A stretch of 64,000 bases of DNA from Bostrychus sinensis (GCA_020698575.1 CM036240.1:17416211-17480210), one strand, 5' to 3'. Shown: positions 12,300 to 25,969, counted from the stretch's first letter. Program-made: numbers and translations. Notes: generated by a model from the sequence alone, not told the origin.

Positions 12300-12660
12300 G
12301 GGGGATTTGTTTAGTGTTCTTGCCTCCCAGCAAGGAGATCGTTGGTTCGATCCTTGGGCCGGCCAACACATGAACTCTCTGGGTGGAGTCTTCATGTCCT
12401 CCCCATGTTCTCTCAGAGTACTCCGACTTCCTCCCAAAGACATGCATGTGTTAGGTGAATTGGTGACTCTAAATTGCTAGTGAATGAATGTGAGAGTGAA
12501 TGGTTGTTTGTGTATGTGTCTGTGTCTGCCCTGCTGGTGTCTGTCTTGGGTCTACCCTGCCTAAGGCCTAAAGTCACTGGGATAGGCTCCAGTACCCGCG
12601 ACCCCCCTAATGGGAATAAGTGGAAGAAGATGAATGAACAAATGAAAATGATGATGAGAA
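12300..12660 (+). mobile_element. tRNA-derived SINE, nearly complete
   Basis: The head has an A-box-like stretch (gtttagtgttcttgcc) and a good Pol III B box (ggttcgatcc, 12344-12353) inside a tRNA-like segment. The body holds gtggagtcttcatgtcctcccc, ctccgacttcctccc, aaagacatgcatgtgttaggtgaattggtgac and gataggctccagtacccgcgac. The tail is a degenerate GATGAATGAA run. This is the best-preserved copy of this SINE in the window; fragments lie at 2795, 7617, 15555, 20137 and 42298. Confidence 0.8.
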
Positions 12661-13349
12661 CAAACTTCTAAAGATGGTTAACCTGGACGTCCTGATGACT
12701 TCTGTTTGTTTTGATTGTTACAGGATGGAGGTTACTGGATGACTGAGAGTCTTCAAAGACAGCACTTAAAAATAAATAAAATAAATAAATAAAGGTACTG
12801 AATCCCTCAATGACACTGTGACATTATAACTATCCTTTTCACAAACAACCTCTGCTGACATTGTTTGTTTCCAGTGGGCTGTATCCTGATGCAATTAAAT
12901 TGTTTCATGCTTGCTTGTTATAATAGCAAAGATCACAATTATTCTAAACTAGATTTAACTGACATGGGAATAGGGAAGCTTGCTGAGTCTAAAAATTTAT
13001 ATTTTATCTTTTTAGCTGAAACTGCACTTCTTGGCACTGATTAATTAATTCTGACCAAACGTTAGGCTTTTTTTCCCCAGAGCTTGCGGATATGGACGTA
13101 TAGAGCAGTACATGCATTGACCATTGGGGACGCTAATGAACACAGCTCAACAGTCACAGCAATAGAAATGGCTGAACTTTTTAGGAGTAACTAGAGTAAA
13201 TTTGTCATGTTTATTTAAAGACTGAACAGACCCGGCGCTAGTTTCGCCTCATTTTCTAGGCTCTTTTTCTATAATGTGGTGTAAAAACGTCCGACAATGG
13301 CAGCATGTTAGTTTACAGTCACCCTATTTCTTGTTTTGGTCAAATCTTT
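12661..13349. other. no gene seen
   Basis: AT-rich intergenic sequence with a short (AAAT)n run near 12770-12795. Confidence 0.4.
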
Positions 13350-13490
13350 GACCTCAACTCAAGTCAACTCGCCTCGACCCTTCTAGAACTTTTTGGGTGA
13401 TTTGAAGCAGTCCTTAGTGACTTGCACTTAGTCTTGGACTCGAATACAGATGCATGACTTGGACTCACAGGACCAGGATGTTATTTGCAA
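13350..13490. repeat. degenerate 'gactcaagtc/gacttggact' repeat
   Basis: A cluster of variants of the word gact(c/t)(g/a)ag(t)c, such as cctcaactcaagtcaactcg, gacttgcacttagtcttggactcg and gacttggactcac. It looks like a fish interspersed repeat built from these words. Confidence 0.4.
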
Positions 13491-15554
13491 AAAATCCCAT
13501 GAAGAAAAGCGTGGCCTAATTATCACAATTTTATTTAAACAAATCAAAATGGAAAACAAATCACTTAGCCCCGCAATGAAATTAACTTCATGACTGTAAT
13601 AATATTTATCAAAGTACCATCACCAAATCTGCAACATTACAAAATAATTATGAAATGATAGATGCCCTTCACATGCCTTTGTTTACTTCAGCAAATCATA
13701 TGATCATGTGTTCAATCCACTTTTCAAACAGTGTGTTCACCACAATAACCATTTCCTGTTGGGATCCGGCACCGTGGCCTGTTGCTGACAGTCTACTCTT
13801 GAGCTCTCCAGAGTAATGATGAAGATGAATGAGTGCAGCGGCTTTTTCTGAAGCGGGTGAACTGTGCTCCTCCATCTCTTTCAATCTTGTTGTTGTGTTT
13901 ATTTAACATCCCCATCGAGAGATTGTGTGCATGCCGAGCAGAAGGTCGCTGCTAGATTTTTAACAGCCGTTGTGGGCTGCTTGGCTGGATCTGTGATTTT
14001 TATGGGTAGAAAAAAAACACTGGGAGATTTCCAAGTGTATAGTACTATGCAAAAAATTTTTTAAAGAAAGACTATAAAAAATGAAAAGTCTGTCAATTGA
14101 CCAAAATATGCAAAACTACGATAATAAACAAAAATCAAAACTAGAAGCACTTAGAGAGCGTAAACGTCTGCCAAGGCACAGCAATGATGTGTGATGTAGC
14201 ATAAGCGCCACATTCAGCACCTACAGCAAACCAAAACAAACCGCTAGCATGGAGCTTAAAGAGAGCCAGATCACACTTTTCACTGCAGGAATAATCACAA
14301 CAGAGAGGGAAGTACGGCCTATAATGTCCAGGCTTTGGGAGTTTACAGAGAGAGCGAGGAGACGAAGGATTCAGCTTCAGTCGTACTGCTTCAGTTTATG
14401 ACTGTAAAAAGAAAAGTGGAGCTTTGAGGGATGGGTCTAACTAGCTTTAAAATGGGTGACTCTTATACGTGTGTTATGAGTAAACATTTCAAGCAAATTG
14501 CAAAAGGCGATAGTGTACATGTGCATAGGTTACCATCTCTAACTACAAAACTGTCAGTGAAAGTTTCCTTGGCTGACTGGAAAGTCCGTTCTCCGAAGTA
14601 GGAGCTAAAGAAGTGGTCCTAGTCCCCAGTTCCTAGTTCCCTAAAAGGTTATAGGGCCTACAATAGGTTCCTACAGTGCAAAAGGGCCTATAGATGATGA
14701 TTTAACCTGTAAATAACTTATGTAACTTATGTGATGACAGAAAATAACAGTGTGAAGACATCATATAACTAGGAGCTGGCCAAGTAAAACATGCTAATTG
14801 GAACTTAACGAGACATCAAAATAGAAAAATATTATGTAGTTAATTAGCCTTAAGCTCATACGGTTATATTTATATAATTTTCTTACAGCTTCATTTGGAT
14901 CTCCACACGTCCTCAGCCCAACTCTCAGACCTACTCTGGAAAATCACGGTGCGCAGACCAACAGATCATAGATTAATGGCTGATTGGTGTCAGTCCCTCC
15001 AGATTTGATGACAGCCTCCAGCTAGTGGTGTGTTCCAGCGGCATCATGGGAGAGACAGAGTGACAACAGGGTCAAGCGTGGAGCGAGAGGGGCTTCTGTA
15101 AGCTCACCACTGATATGTTGAGCTGTCTGCGCTACTCAACACCTCCACAAGTTTATACATGAGACTTCTGTTAACACAACTGACAGATTTTTGATAGAAA
15201 CTCAAGCCTTGCATAATCCAGCCTGTTGACTTATTATTAGGACACTGATTATACTGTGATTATTTGAGTGAGGCTGGTGAGGGCAGGGGATGGGACAAAA
15301 TCCAGGTGCCAAGTTCTTGAGGGTTTGTCACTAGTTTTCTAATTAAATACATAGACTAATATCAGGTCTCCAGACATAATTGCCATCAAATAGTAAAGGG
15401 TCACATTACACTTTCAAGTACAAAATCTTTCTTTACTGCGATTGCCAAATCATCTCATTATTTTACGTTTTAAATTATTATTATTATTTAACAGGGAAAG
15501 TCCCAATCTCTATTGCAGAGGAGTCCTGGCCCCGTGGGGGACCTATTGTACATG
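13491..15554. other. no gene; possible THAP-like relic at 14385-14560
   Basis: No intact coding frame. Around 14395 one frame reads VYDCKKKSG and, after stops and a frame change, about 14475 reads VMSKHF, which resemble the two halves of a THAP zinc finger. The match is weak and the cysteine of the second half is absent. Confidence 0.25.
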
Positions 15555-15620
15555 TTTTTAGTGGTAGGGGAAACCAGAGCACCCAGAACAAACCTACGCA
15601 TGCACACAGAGAACACAATT
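15555..15620 (-). mobile_element. short SINE fragment, reverse orientation
   Basis: ggggaaaccagagcacccag and acgcatgcacacagagaaca are the reverse-strand form of the 'gtgttctccg..gggtactccggtttcctccc' body of the tRNA-derived SINE. Both ends are lost. Confidence 0.45.
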
Positions 15621-17587
15621 TTCACAAAATTTTAATACATTTGTATTTTTGTGGTAGTTCTTAATACATTTTTAATCAAACAGGAACTCCGTGAGCTTTA
15701 ACCTATTTGTGGTACTGCTTTCTATCATCATTATCATAGTTGGCAGTGTATTTGAATGAAAAATACAAAACCATAAGCACTGAGAAATGTGATGAATGAA
15801 TAATGGATCATAAAGCTCACTGTATGGTGTACTATGTATGGTTTATATTCTGTGCTCTTAGAGAATAAACACAATACATTACATAGTATAGTCACTTTTG
15901 TTTCCTGCAGCTGAAGTTCATTGACCCTAGACCATTTTCCTGACTTGACTACGTGATTCATTGTTCATTTCTGTAGACTTCAAATACACACTTCTACTGC
16001 AAGAAGACATCATTTAGTCTTCATATTTTCTGCTCCAATGTGTGCACAAACCTTGACTGTTAAACAAATCAAGCAGCTTTGGCTGAGATATTAGCCACAA
16101 AATACTCCAGTGCACAACAAACCAGACTGATGATGCTTCCCTTCAACAGTGTCTTGTTCTCTCGAAGGCTTTTCATTGCGTTGAGCTTCGGGGCTTTGAA
16201 AAAAAAGATTGACTGCTGCTGTTGCTTTGACAGACCTAGGCAAACACACTCCCTGCAGCATCTGGAGAGCACAGAAAGAAGTATTGTGACATCTTGCCTT
16301 TCTGGGCTGCCAGTAGATGCCTGGAACAGCTAAGGCCTTTTCATCTGTCACTCTGCTTGCACTGACACTTCCCCCTCAGCCTTCTCTGCATCAGGTTTTG
16401 TGGCTTTGTATTTGGGGTTTTGCCCTTTGATCATGCATCGTGTTCTTCCACGCTTCCACCAGGAGGTCTAATTGCTTTTTTTGTCTGTATCTATGACCAT
16501 GATTCCTAGGAAAGAGGAAAAAAATAACCATTGAATTCTTGGTAGAGAGAAATACATACAAGAAATACAAAAAAGAAGCTTCAGTCACAGTACAAAAAGA
16601 TGGAAGTCAGTGAAGATTGTCAGTGATGCAACACACTGTACATTGTGGACTGAAGCTGCCCTGAAAGTGAAAAATGGCTACAGATATGAAGTGGTACAAT
16701 TATTAATTTACATTCTCTAACAAAGTGTTGTACGGTATGAGCCAACCAAATTTTTCTTTTGGGTTCTGTATCCCAAAAATCTATGAGACTTTAAGTGGTT
16801 GCGGCTTCTCCTATAGTGTTAGTGTTGGTTGGCCTCACAAACTTTAAATGTGCGTAACTGTTTGTGTTGTAAATGCCCATTAATGCTCTCTTCAAGACAC
16901 TGGTATAATTTGCACACTTATAACCCAGCACCAAGTTGCAATGTCACTGCTGCAGTTGAAATCCAAATTTCTTTTGAGAAAAAAACAAAGTATCTATGTA
17001 ATTGATTGTTAAACCTCAATTAAAGAAATAAAGATAAATAAATAACTTACAACAGTGTTTTGGCTAAACTGTCTTAGTAACATGGAGCTTGTGTACAATA
17101 GACAACAAACACAGTTAACTTCAGACATTAGTCAGAGGACACATGAAAAGGAATTTATTTGATAATCAGAACATGTGCATACATTGTTTAATTGTTATTA
17201 TTATGTAGCAAACACCAAAGTCTTGATTTGACTGGAGCAGTCCAAGTTGGTTGGAAAATCATACTATTGTGTAGTACAAAAACTGCTCATCTGTCTCTGT
17301 CTGTTGAAAGAATGTTTTTTACACAGAAGAATTTCCTATTTGTCTTTCATTGTGTTATGTTTTTGTGAGTTGTGTGGTCCACTTCTTATACAAGTGTAAG
17401 TGTTTTTAGATGTTTAACAATGATTTTGCATTTGCATTTTTTGGGGGGTTATTGTCATTATCATTATTATTTTTGTTTTTCAGATGTGGGGTTACACAAG
17501 TCCATAAATCAGTTCTTTTTATCTTTGGAATGTGGCCATCTGTTTTTGGGTCTAGGTGCTGTGCGGTTTGTTTTAAGAGTTCTGTGG
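15621..17587. other. no gene seen
   Basis: Intergenic. Short overlapping frames exist at 16070-16350 on both strands, but none shows a known domain or a clear codon pattern. Confidence 0.35.
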
Positions 17588-17850
17588 TGGCAGTAGCTCA
17601 GTTGGTAGATGTTCGCCCACTAAAGTTTGCAGTTCAATCCCTGCTTGCATACTGTGTTACTGTCGTTGTGTCCTTGCCTTTAAATAAATGTGTCAGTGTG
17701 ATCGTGTGATGGTGGTGGTTGGAGGGGCTGTAGGTGCAGAATGGCAGCCACCCTTCTGTTACAGAGTGTGACTAAGGAGCAAATGAATAATGCATCAAAT
17801 TGTAACCTGTCTTTAAGTGTCCATTAAAGCACTTCTATAAGACTTAAGCA
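17588..17850 (+). mobile_element. tRNA-derived SINE of a second family (with 'AGCGCTATATAA' type tail)
   Basis: The head (ggtggcagtagctcagttgg, then cagttcaatccctg) is clearly tRNA-like, with A and B boxes. The body holds gatggtggtggttggagggg and gcagaatggcagccac. The tail ends in a decayed taaagcacttctataa, matching the family's usual gcgctatataa end. The same family, in better condition at its 3' end, is inserted in the second Rex3 (51718-51955, minus). Confidence 0.75.
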
Positions 17851-20136
17851 TTATTATTATTATAATTGTTATTATTCAGAGGGGCTGGTACAAACTGTTA
17901 TGTCATAAAGGAATGGTGTTGTAGCCATGTAAGCTACTTCCACTTTCTACTTTTAGATGTTTTAAATGCATGTATTTAGTCATTGGTATATTATTTAGAT
18001 TTTGTACAATTGCAAACTAGACGGAAGTGACTGGAAAGAAATAAGTGAGTCAACCACCGGACTATTATTGAAAGTTTTTTTTTTATAATCACACTGGAGT
18101 TTTTGCTTGTCTTCAACTGCAAACAAATTCTGAATAATGTCACTCCAAATTTCTGGGCCAATTGTGTCAGTGTTTGTTTATATCAACTTGGACATGAGAA
18201 GGTAGTTTACATTTTAAAATATCCCATATTTTGTACCCTGTAAGCCCCGCGCAGTTAAGGTAAAATGTGATTCCAAACTAGAAGCACCTGCCATGGTAAA
18301 GGTATAGTGCCCAGACCTGGACTGAGACTGGGAACATTCTAGTTCAGGGGTAAATGTTGGATTTATTGACCCTCAAAGCCATTGTATCTCAGTGGTAAAG
18401 AATCTATTAAACCAAATAATTTATTCCTTTACCTACCCCTTATGGCTGGAGTTAGTATCTTTGGCCCTATCTTGCAATGTTGATTGATCAAAATCCTCAT
18501 TTTTTTAGTTAACTTGCTAACAAACCAATGCCATCTAAGACTTAACCTTCTTGGTGGAGGAATATTGTATTTTCAGTTGTTTACTTGAGAGGCCTGTTAT
18601 GTTTCGTGCATACTTTACAATTTAACAAGAAGTTAGAACTGGTTGTTTAAGGACAACCACATTTTAACCCCTCCATCCCTGAACCACAAATGTTGTAGTT
18701 TTATTATAATGACCCCGTCCACATTAACAGGATTTCTGTCCTTCACAAATTGAAACGCCCACACACTGACAATCCTGTGGCTCACTTGAGATGTAAACGT
18801 CAATTAATAGACTGCAACGTGCGCTGTGTATTGCCAGTTTGCACAATAATTATCATTCTTGTGTATCTGTAAAGAAAATCATTATCAGGCCACTTGAGCT
18901 GTGTAGTCTTTTCAGGGCGACCACTGATTACTTGTTTCAGTGTTAGCAAAGACATTAGCTGAGGATGGATATTGGCATTAGTGCAGGGTGGAGCCTGGAC
19001 AGATCAATCCTCTGTTAATGAGTTCTGCCTTCTTCCTCGACTGCTCCAACAGTGGCAGGTAGCCCAGTTTTTCCTTTAAATGTCAGATTAGCTGGCAGTC
19101 GCTGCAGGTCTACTTTTCATTTTGTCTTGCTCTGATCCCCATGATCTACCTGGGATCTCAGTTTTATGAACAATATCCTGCTGAGTGATGAGCATTTGAA
19201 ACCGTGTTTGCTATGAATAATGCAGCTCTACATTTCATAAAATAAAACACAAGCTCCGCAACAGCTTTTCTTATAAAAATATTATCCAGGCTGCTTCATT
19301 TTTCATATGTTGACTGGTTATTTTATGTGAGATATGAAAACCTGTAGCTATGCTCTCTTTCCTTGGATATAATGCGTAACATCATTATGCAGCATATAGC
19401 TACTCCCAGTGTCAAAAGTTTAATACAAAATACGGCTTTAAATACACTGCATAGCGATTTCCTTAGGTTATTTCAAATCGTACTTGCAGAGTAGCTGATT
19501 CTAACCTTAGCTTTGTTTGAGTCTAAGAAGATAGTGTTTCTGATACAGCAGCTCTGAGCTCCAGTGGTTCCTGTCCACACCAAACAGATGACGTTGATTC
19601 AGGGGACTTCAGCTCTTCTTGGGCAGCACATTACCTGATCATATTCCTAAGCACAATAGCATAACAGCTTTCTACTTAATTTTTTTTTTTTTTTTTTTTT
19701 TTAAGTGTCCGAGTCTGAATTACTAGAATTACTATTAGAGTGTTTCAAGTTTATTAGATAGACACAGTTCGTAAACAGGAAACGACACAAATAGGTTGCT
19801 CTGGTGTATGGTAGGCGGTCTACCAAGTGGGTAACCAAGGCAACACCAGTTTTATTTTTTACTTTTTTTATATAAAATAATAGCAGGAACATTACTATAC
19901 TGTTGCTGGAAGGGGTGGAATATTTTTTGTCAGTGTGACTGATAGCTTGCTTGCCTTTAGCAATGCACTTTTAAAGTTTATTCTTGAAGCAAAAGAAAGA
20001 AGAAAAAAACAAACAGTACATTTTTTTGTCATCTAAATTTGCAAACCTAATTCAAAAACAGTTGTGAAAGAAAAGATAAAAAACACAAAGTAATGATTTG
20101 CTGTGCTGGAACTGACACATTTTACTGTGTTGGAAG
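17851..20136. other. no gene; candidate regulatory block 18740-19130
   Basis: No coding frame. 18380-18480 contains a reverse-strand fragment of the repeat seen at 10920 (ctggagttagtatctttggcc). 18740-19130 has a non-repetitive texture with homeobox-type words and could be conserved noncoding DNA. A 20-odd T run lies at about 19680-19702. Confidence 0.3.
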
Positions 20137-20620
20137 AATTGGTGACTCTTGGCTTTAGTGAATGAATGTGAGAGTGAATGGTTGTCTGTATGTCTCTGTG
20201 TCAGCCCTGCGACCAACTGGCCACTGTCTAGGGCAGGGGTCTCCAACCTTTTTGGGTTTAAGGGCTAGCCAAAAGATGAGAATTTGTACTGAGGGCTACT
20301 CGTGCAAAATAATCCTCTATATTAAAATCTTGACATGCCTTTCAAATGACACTAGGATGGAATGATTGTTTGCTTTGCATTAATGATAATGTTTATAAAA
20401 ATAATCTTGTAATTAAACATAAAAACAAGTTTAAAAAAATTAATTATGACTAAAACACTACAGTAGGCACTGTTTATAAATATCCCTCGCAGGCACCTCA
20501 CAAGCTCCAGAAGGGCTACCTGGTGCTCACGGGCACCTCGTTGGTGACCCCTGGTCTAGGGTGTACCCCACCTATAAGCCCCATAGTTGCTAGGATAGAC
20601 TCTAGAGAAGATGAATGAAT
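20137..20620 (+). mobile_element. tRNA-derived SINE split by a hAT MITE
   Basis: The 3' half of the SINE (attggtgactc, agtgaatgaatgtgagagtgaatgg, gtgtcagccctgcgaccaactggcc) stops at 20233. It resumes at 20562 (tgtaccccacctataagcc, gctaggatagactctaga, gatgaatgaat). The 320-bp hAT element lies between, giving a clear relative age: SINE first, hAT second. Confidence 0.75.
20234..20553. mobile_element. non-autonomous hAT element (320 bp) with 8-bp target duplication
   Basis: The ends are CAGGGGTCTCCAAC and, reverse complemented, CAGGGGTCACCAAC: a 14-bp terminal inverted repeat with one mismatch, of the hAT/Charlie kind. The identical octamer gtctaggg flanks it at 20226-20233 and 20554-20561. There is no coding frame. 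The insertion is young enough that the duplication is perfect. Confidence 0.9.
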
Positions 20621-22965
20621 AAATTAATATTATTACAAGATCATAATCAAGACCGGTTGCATAAAAAGAGATGGAAGGAATCAGAAAAGGTAAGCCACAC
20701 TCACAAAGATTTTTTTTCTCTCCACATTTGCTGGAAGACACATTTAATAGGAGATTGTGAATATTGTATTCAAAGAGAGGTGTACAAGAGGCACTTACAC
20801 TTATGCTCAAAGGACATGACTTCAAATCAATTTTCTGTTATTTATAAAACCAAAAAGCTATTCAAAAGTGCAGAAACATACAAAAGTTACAGCATGTTCC
20901 GCAAGGCGTAATGTAGGACTACAAAGATTTAGCAAATCGTTTCAAATCTCTTATATTAATCCACCATCTGATTGCTCAAAATGTTCATGCTGGTAAAAGG
21001 GCACTTATACAGTTATACACTTTGAAAGTTTACTGCTGAAAAAACTGCGTGTGCTTCTGTCATATATGTATAAGACTATTTTAACTCCAGCAGAAGTGAA
21101 AGAGTGTTACATGCCGGTGCAAAGTACGGGCCTGAAATCTCATTGACACGTTAGCTCAGCCAGCTCCTACACGGCCCTTATCTTTGTTCCCAAACCTCTC
21201 TCACAAGCTAAAACAAGTCCTGTTGACTTAGTGTCACTCTCCGGAGATAGCAAGCTCTCTGAAGCTCTCACATGTTCCAGTCTACAGGGAAAGATAAGTG
21301 CAGCAGCAGGAGCAGCTCTGAGTCTGCTGTGGAGTTGTTGCAGTTTAATTCCTGGTTTTATCACTTTGGCCTATTCTGAGAAACACCACATAACAAGATT
21401 TTACACTTATTTTTGATTTATGCAGTGGAAATACCACTGCTAATTGCTTGCAATCATTCCTTCATATTATCCTGTGCTGCAAGCTGGATTGTTGCAAGAT
21501 TTGTGAGTTCACAAACTCATGAAAGTATTTCTTGTCAGGCACCTGCTGATTGGTTTGAGTCCAGTGGTGTATCAGTGTTGCCACAAGTCGGCATGTTTTA
21601 GGTTTGCTGACAAACAAGCACTTTTAGCAATACTTGTTAACAGCATGAAAAACTTAATGTATGCTCCTATACATTTACAAAAACAGCAAAATCCTCTCAC
21701 GTTTTTATTATATTGTTTTGCTATCGTAGCCATTTGTTGTTTAGCTATGTCATATGAGTCCTTGCTTTGATTGATTAAACATTATGGTGGACTGTTAATG
21801 TGTTTATTTTGCATATGTTTAGAGTTTAATCTGTATACTGGCTAGTAGCTGGTGGTCATTGCCAGTTGTCTAATGTCTGAATACAACTGGTTCCTTATTG
21901 CACTTTTCACCATGTGTTCTTTAGGCCACCCATGACTTTTCCTGATGGTTTATCTTCCAGTAAGATTTTAAGTTAATGTTTCCAACTAACTGGGCAAATC
22001 AATGGTATACACTCTTTCCTGGATTCAGACAGGGATCCACATAAACACCAAAGATGAATATATTCTTCATTATAACTTTTTGCAGCAAACAGAACAAACC
22101 AGCAAACCCATAACCTATATTGGCCCATGTCACATTTATACTCAACTATTTAGACTACATCAGCTAAATGTTTCTGTTAGCAGGGTTGGATGTGGGACAA
22201 ATCATTTTTATACGCATGTTGTTTTAGGACTTCCCATCAAAGACTGTTGGGCTCTGTGCAATAATATCAGAAGGTTTGCTCCTCCCCGCTTAAAAAAAAA
22301 AACAACAGACCATCCTTCAGTAGAATATTGACTTTGTTTTATGAGATTACAAACTTGTGCTCCTCTAAAGGCTCTTAAATACTCATATCAATAAATAAAT
22401 GTGTTTTCTTCAAGACATTACATGTAGCAGAGGCTAAATCAAAAACAACTTCTGTCATCAGCAACCAACAAAAAATACATAGCTCAAATTACATTGAGTT
22501 CATTACAGTAGTCCCCCGATGTGATATTATAAAGGTAATTCAAACATGCATAAAACATCAGCAGTAGGTCAAAACATAGGCAAGAACTGATGGACGGTTA
22601 CTGTGAAAATAAGCAGGAGGACTGTGTGGCAACAATTACAGTGTGTCCTCTGTGTGCTCCTGGTGAGCTAATGAGGAAGGGAGGGGCGTGTGCTGGTGGG
22701 TGTACTGCTCCTGAAGATACTCACACAGTAGTACAGTGACAGGAATGACTGCAGCGGAAGCATGGAGAGAGCGAGAGGGTTTGAAGTTCCCATCCCAGAG
22801 TGAACATGGATCTTGCACGCTGCATTTTAATAAGTACAGTAAGTTACCAAGACACGTCAGACTAGTCAGAGTTTCTAAAGTTTTCATAATACACCTTGCA
22901 CTTCATTTTCTTTCATTGTTTTTTTTTTTTTTTTTTCTTACTGTGAATTAATTTTCTTTAGTCTT
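20621..22965. other. no gene seen
   Basis: Intergenic DNA. Open frames here are short and without recognisable domains. Confidence 0.35.
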
Positions 22966-23052
22966 TGTATTGGTTCCAAGCCTGGATAAATGAAAAGGGC
23001 TTGTGTCAGGAAGGGCATTGGATATAAGCCCTATGCCAAATTAATATTCATT
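22966..23052 (+). repeat. dispersed repeat, 'ggaagggcatc' family, copy 3
   Basis: Contains ggttccaagcctggataaatg, gtcaggaagggcattgg and atgccaaattaatattcatttgat, in the family order. Confidence 0.6.
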
Positions 23053-25177
23053 TGATCAATCATAGAAGTTTAGTTGAGATGTTTGCTCATTGTTGCCTCC
23101 TTGTTATTTGTTAATTTGTTTCAGTCCATCAAAAACAAAATGATAATATTATAATTTGTGTAGAGTCTCAGATAGTATAAATCATTGTATTAAAAATACC
23201 CTCTACCCTGTTGTACTGGATTGTAATTTCATCAAAGTTTAAACTTGCAAATACATCAGTTGGAAAGGTCACTTTAAGTCTTTTGAGATTTCTGAGAGCA
23301 TTTTGTTTCTTTAAATATAATGACCAGTCAATGAACCAAAACACAATTGTTTTAATACAAATACATGGGTCTTTGTTATTTAATTTTAAGTACCTGAATA
23401 CGAAGTCTGGCATTATAAGTAATTCTCTTATTTTAAATATTTTTTATTGTATTCAAAGATTCTGATTTGATTCTATAATTTACAACATATTGTTCAGTAT
23501 TATTGATTTTTTTTAATGTGTCTTTTCTATTGTTATTTTTCTTTTGCTCTTCTCTCGTGTTCACTAGATGTTTCCAACAGTCATTACTGACTGCTGCCAA
23601 AAACAAACTTAAAAACTCTTAACACCAAAAGTGAGACAAACTGACTACCAGCCTAACCTTCAAAGTCCAAAACAGACCATGACATTTTGACACCTTCTAC
23701 AATCTGGACCAGTTGGACCGTGCTCCGAGGGCTGTTTGCTCAAAGACAATTGGCACAGAGGAGAAAGATCTGAACGCCCCGAGCTGTACTCCGTCCAACG
23801 CCTCCATCGTCTGATTCACTCAGAGGCTCACCTACTCACAGAGAGAATTTGGTCCGTAGGTTAGAGTCTGTGTTTTCTGCATCATTTTGTTTTCATTTTA
23901 GACACAAAATACATTTTTACAAAATACAACAACACTGTATGGAGTATTTTGTCTTCGACATACCTTGAAAACTTGCCTTTTATGTATTTTATGTGAGTCA
24001 TCAGACAGTGAGGCTTTATATATTGATTGATTGAGATTGCTAAACTAGACAGGAAATACAAACATTAAAATAATATGGTCTATTTAAAGAAAAGCAAAAT
24101 ATAAATTAAATAAAGATTAATATTTCTGCAAAGAAAAACAAACAAAAAAAAACTTTTGCAGCCATGTAAAATGCCTATGTACCACATACAGTGTATCAGA
24201 TGTCACAACAACGGCCTTGGTCCCATCATGATAATAAATAGTTGCCAGACCTGGTTAGTTCTGAAAACCCCTAATTGGAAATTCCAAGCTCCCTAAGCTA
24301 TAACTGGATGTACATCATCGTCCGCCATGATAAGGAATTATTTTCTCATTAAGGAAGGAGTTAGGGAAAGGAGCTGCATTGCTTCCTTTCGTAGCTCCTT
24401 TAGCATAGGAAGCTCCACAGGTTTCTTATCAACCAGCGAGGAACGAGGAGGTATCCCACGATCCACTGCACCATCTCCCGAGGGTTTCCAAACACAGCCA
24501 AAAGAGACCGATCTCTGTGTGGTGAGTTTGGAATAAGTCAGAAGTTTCACTGCCTGAAACTTTATTCCATAAAAGCATAAATCCCATTTTATAAAAGAGA
24601 GCACTTTAGAGCCTCCATAGAGTTTAATGTCTGACTCCTGATAAATGATTATTGTGTAACGCTGTGAGCTGTAGCTGCTCTGTGCACTTTTGTTTACATT
24701 TTAGAGAAACAAAACTAAAAAGCGCGTGGCTCATTAGCACAAATCCACAGCAGTGTTCAGCTAAAGAGCAAACCTCTGTGTGGTGTTAGTGCTTCGAGCT
24801 AAAGGACAAAGATTTGGTGGAATATTTGGACAGAGGCTGAGTTATGCTGCTGTTGGTGAGTGTCACAAAATATTTATCACAGTTTGTTCTGTGTGTGCAT
24901 TTGCAGCAGTGTTTCATGTTTAAACCTCTGAGTTTATGAGTCAGAGATGAATCTAGAGCCCGTGGTGGAGCAGTAGCTTAACTTATGCAGTGATTTTGGG
25001 TATTTCTGTACATTGTCATGTTAAAAATGCTCAGGTGCACTCAGACCCCCTTCTCAATTGGCACAAGTAGTCATTTTTGCTACAATGTGCATAAATGTCT
25101 TTCACCTCTTTCCCTACCAGAGCAATCTCTACAGCTGCTGCCTCCTAGTGGCAATGCTGTGGCAGGGATTATGCATG
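23053..25177. other. no gene seen
   Basis: AT-rich intergenic sequence. The slightly GC-rich parts (23700-23860, 24350-24520) contain no frame that I can support. Confidence 0.35.
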
Positions 25178-25248
25178 TTAATTCCCAAGCCTGCATAAAT
25201 GTATGGTTGTGGAAGGGCATTCTGAGTAAAACCTAAATGCCTAAACTA
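25178..25248 (+). repeat. dispersed repeat, 'ggaagggcatc' family, copy 4
   Basis: Short copy: cccaagcctgcataaatg, gtggaagggcattctgagtaaaacct and a decayed atgcctaaactaaatat. Confidence 0.5.
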
Positions 25249-25316
25249 AATATATGTTTATGATTCAGAGCTGAAAGAAACACAGCAGCTAAAGGGGAAT
25301 TTCATTTATGATGAGG

Positions 25317-25403
25317 GGAAACTCATTATTTTTAGTGAGTGCCCCTCCTCCACAAATATGTTTCAGTATGTGGCCCTCAATGAAAAACGTTTGGACACCT
25401 CTG
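25317..25403. mobile_element. right-end fragment of a hAT (Charlie-like) element
   Basis: The segment ends in gtggccctcaatgaaaaacg and tttggacacctctg, the reverse complement of a CAGAGGTGTCCAAA hAT terminus. No matching left end is visible upstream. Confidence 0.45.
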
Positions 25404-25969
25404 TTGTAGTCCATTTTCTGGGTGTTGTAGTTTTTATTAAACAGCTCCATGTGACTTCCCTCGTTGTTTTCGCCGCTGGGTTAAAATGATCAGATCTTCA
25501 AAACACCACTGAAGCTACTTTCCTTACTGCATTAGTAGCCTGATGGTGCTTTCAAGTTGTGTCGGGTTTATTGTATATTCGAGTTTTCGAGATGAAAGAG
25601 CACATGAACATCCCATGAAGTCATTTGATCAAGTTGGGTAAATCAGAACTGTAGAAGCAACACGAACTTTCCGAGTTCTGACGTAGTGACTTGTCATGCT
25701 GTAAATTAACAGCATGTTATGAATGGTAAAATGTTTTTTTTTTTTTTTTTTTTTTTTTTTTTGGGAGACTTTCATGAACCAAAGTCAAACATGGAATTAC
25801 ATTTTTTTAAGTTTGACGATGTTATGGAAATTTGTGTTTTGTGCTTCACCAAGCTTCATATTTAGCTGACTAAAAGCTTCAACATTATCATTACGGCATT
25901 GGTCACAATCTCTAATGTATTTGTGGTACAGAAGCAGATAATACGATTGAACTCTGTTACGACATTTCC
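25404..25969. other. no gene; 29-base T run
   Basis: Short intergenic spacer before Rex3 copy 1. A run of 29 T residues (25734-25762) is the only feature. Confidence 0.5.

Noticed and set aside
14385..14560. THAP zinc finger relic
   Set aside because: Only two short words fit, they lie in different frames, and one of the zinc ligands is missing; too weak to call.
17588..17660. A tRNA gene
   Set aside because: The head has A and B boxes but continues into a SINE body, the acceptor stem does not pair, and no terminator T run follows at tRNA distance.
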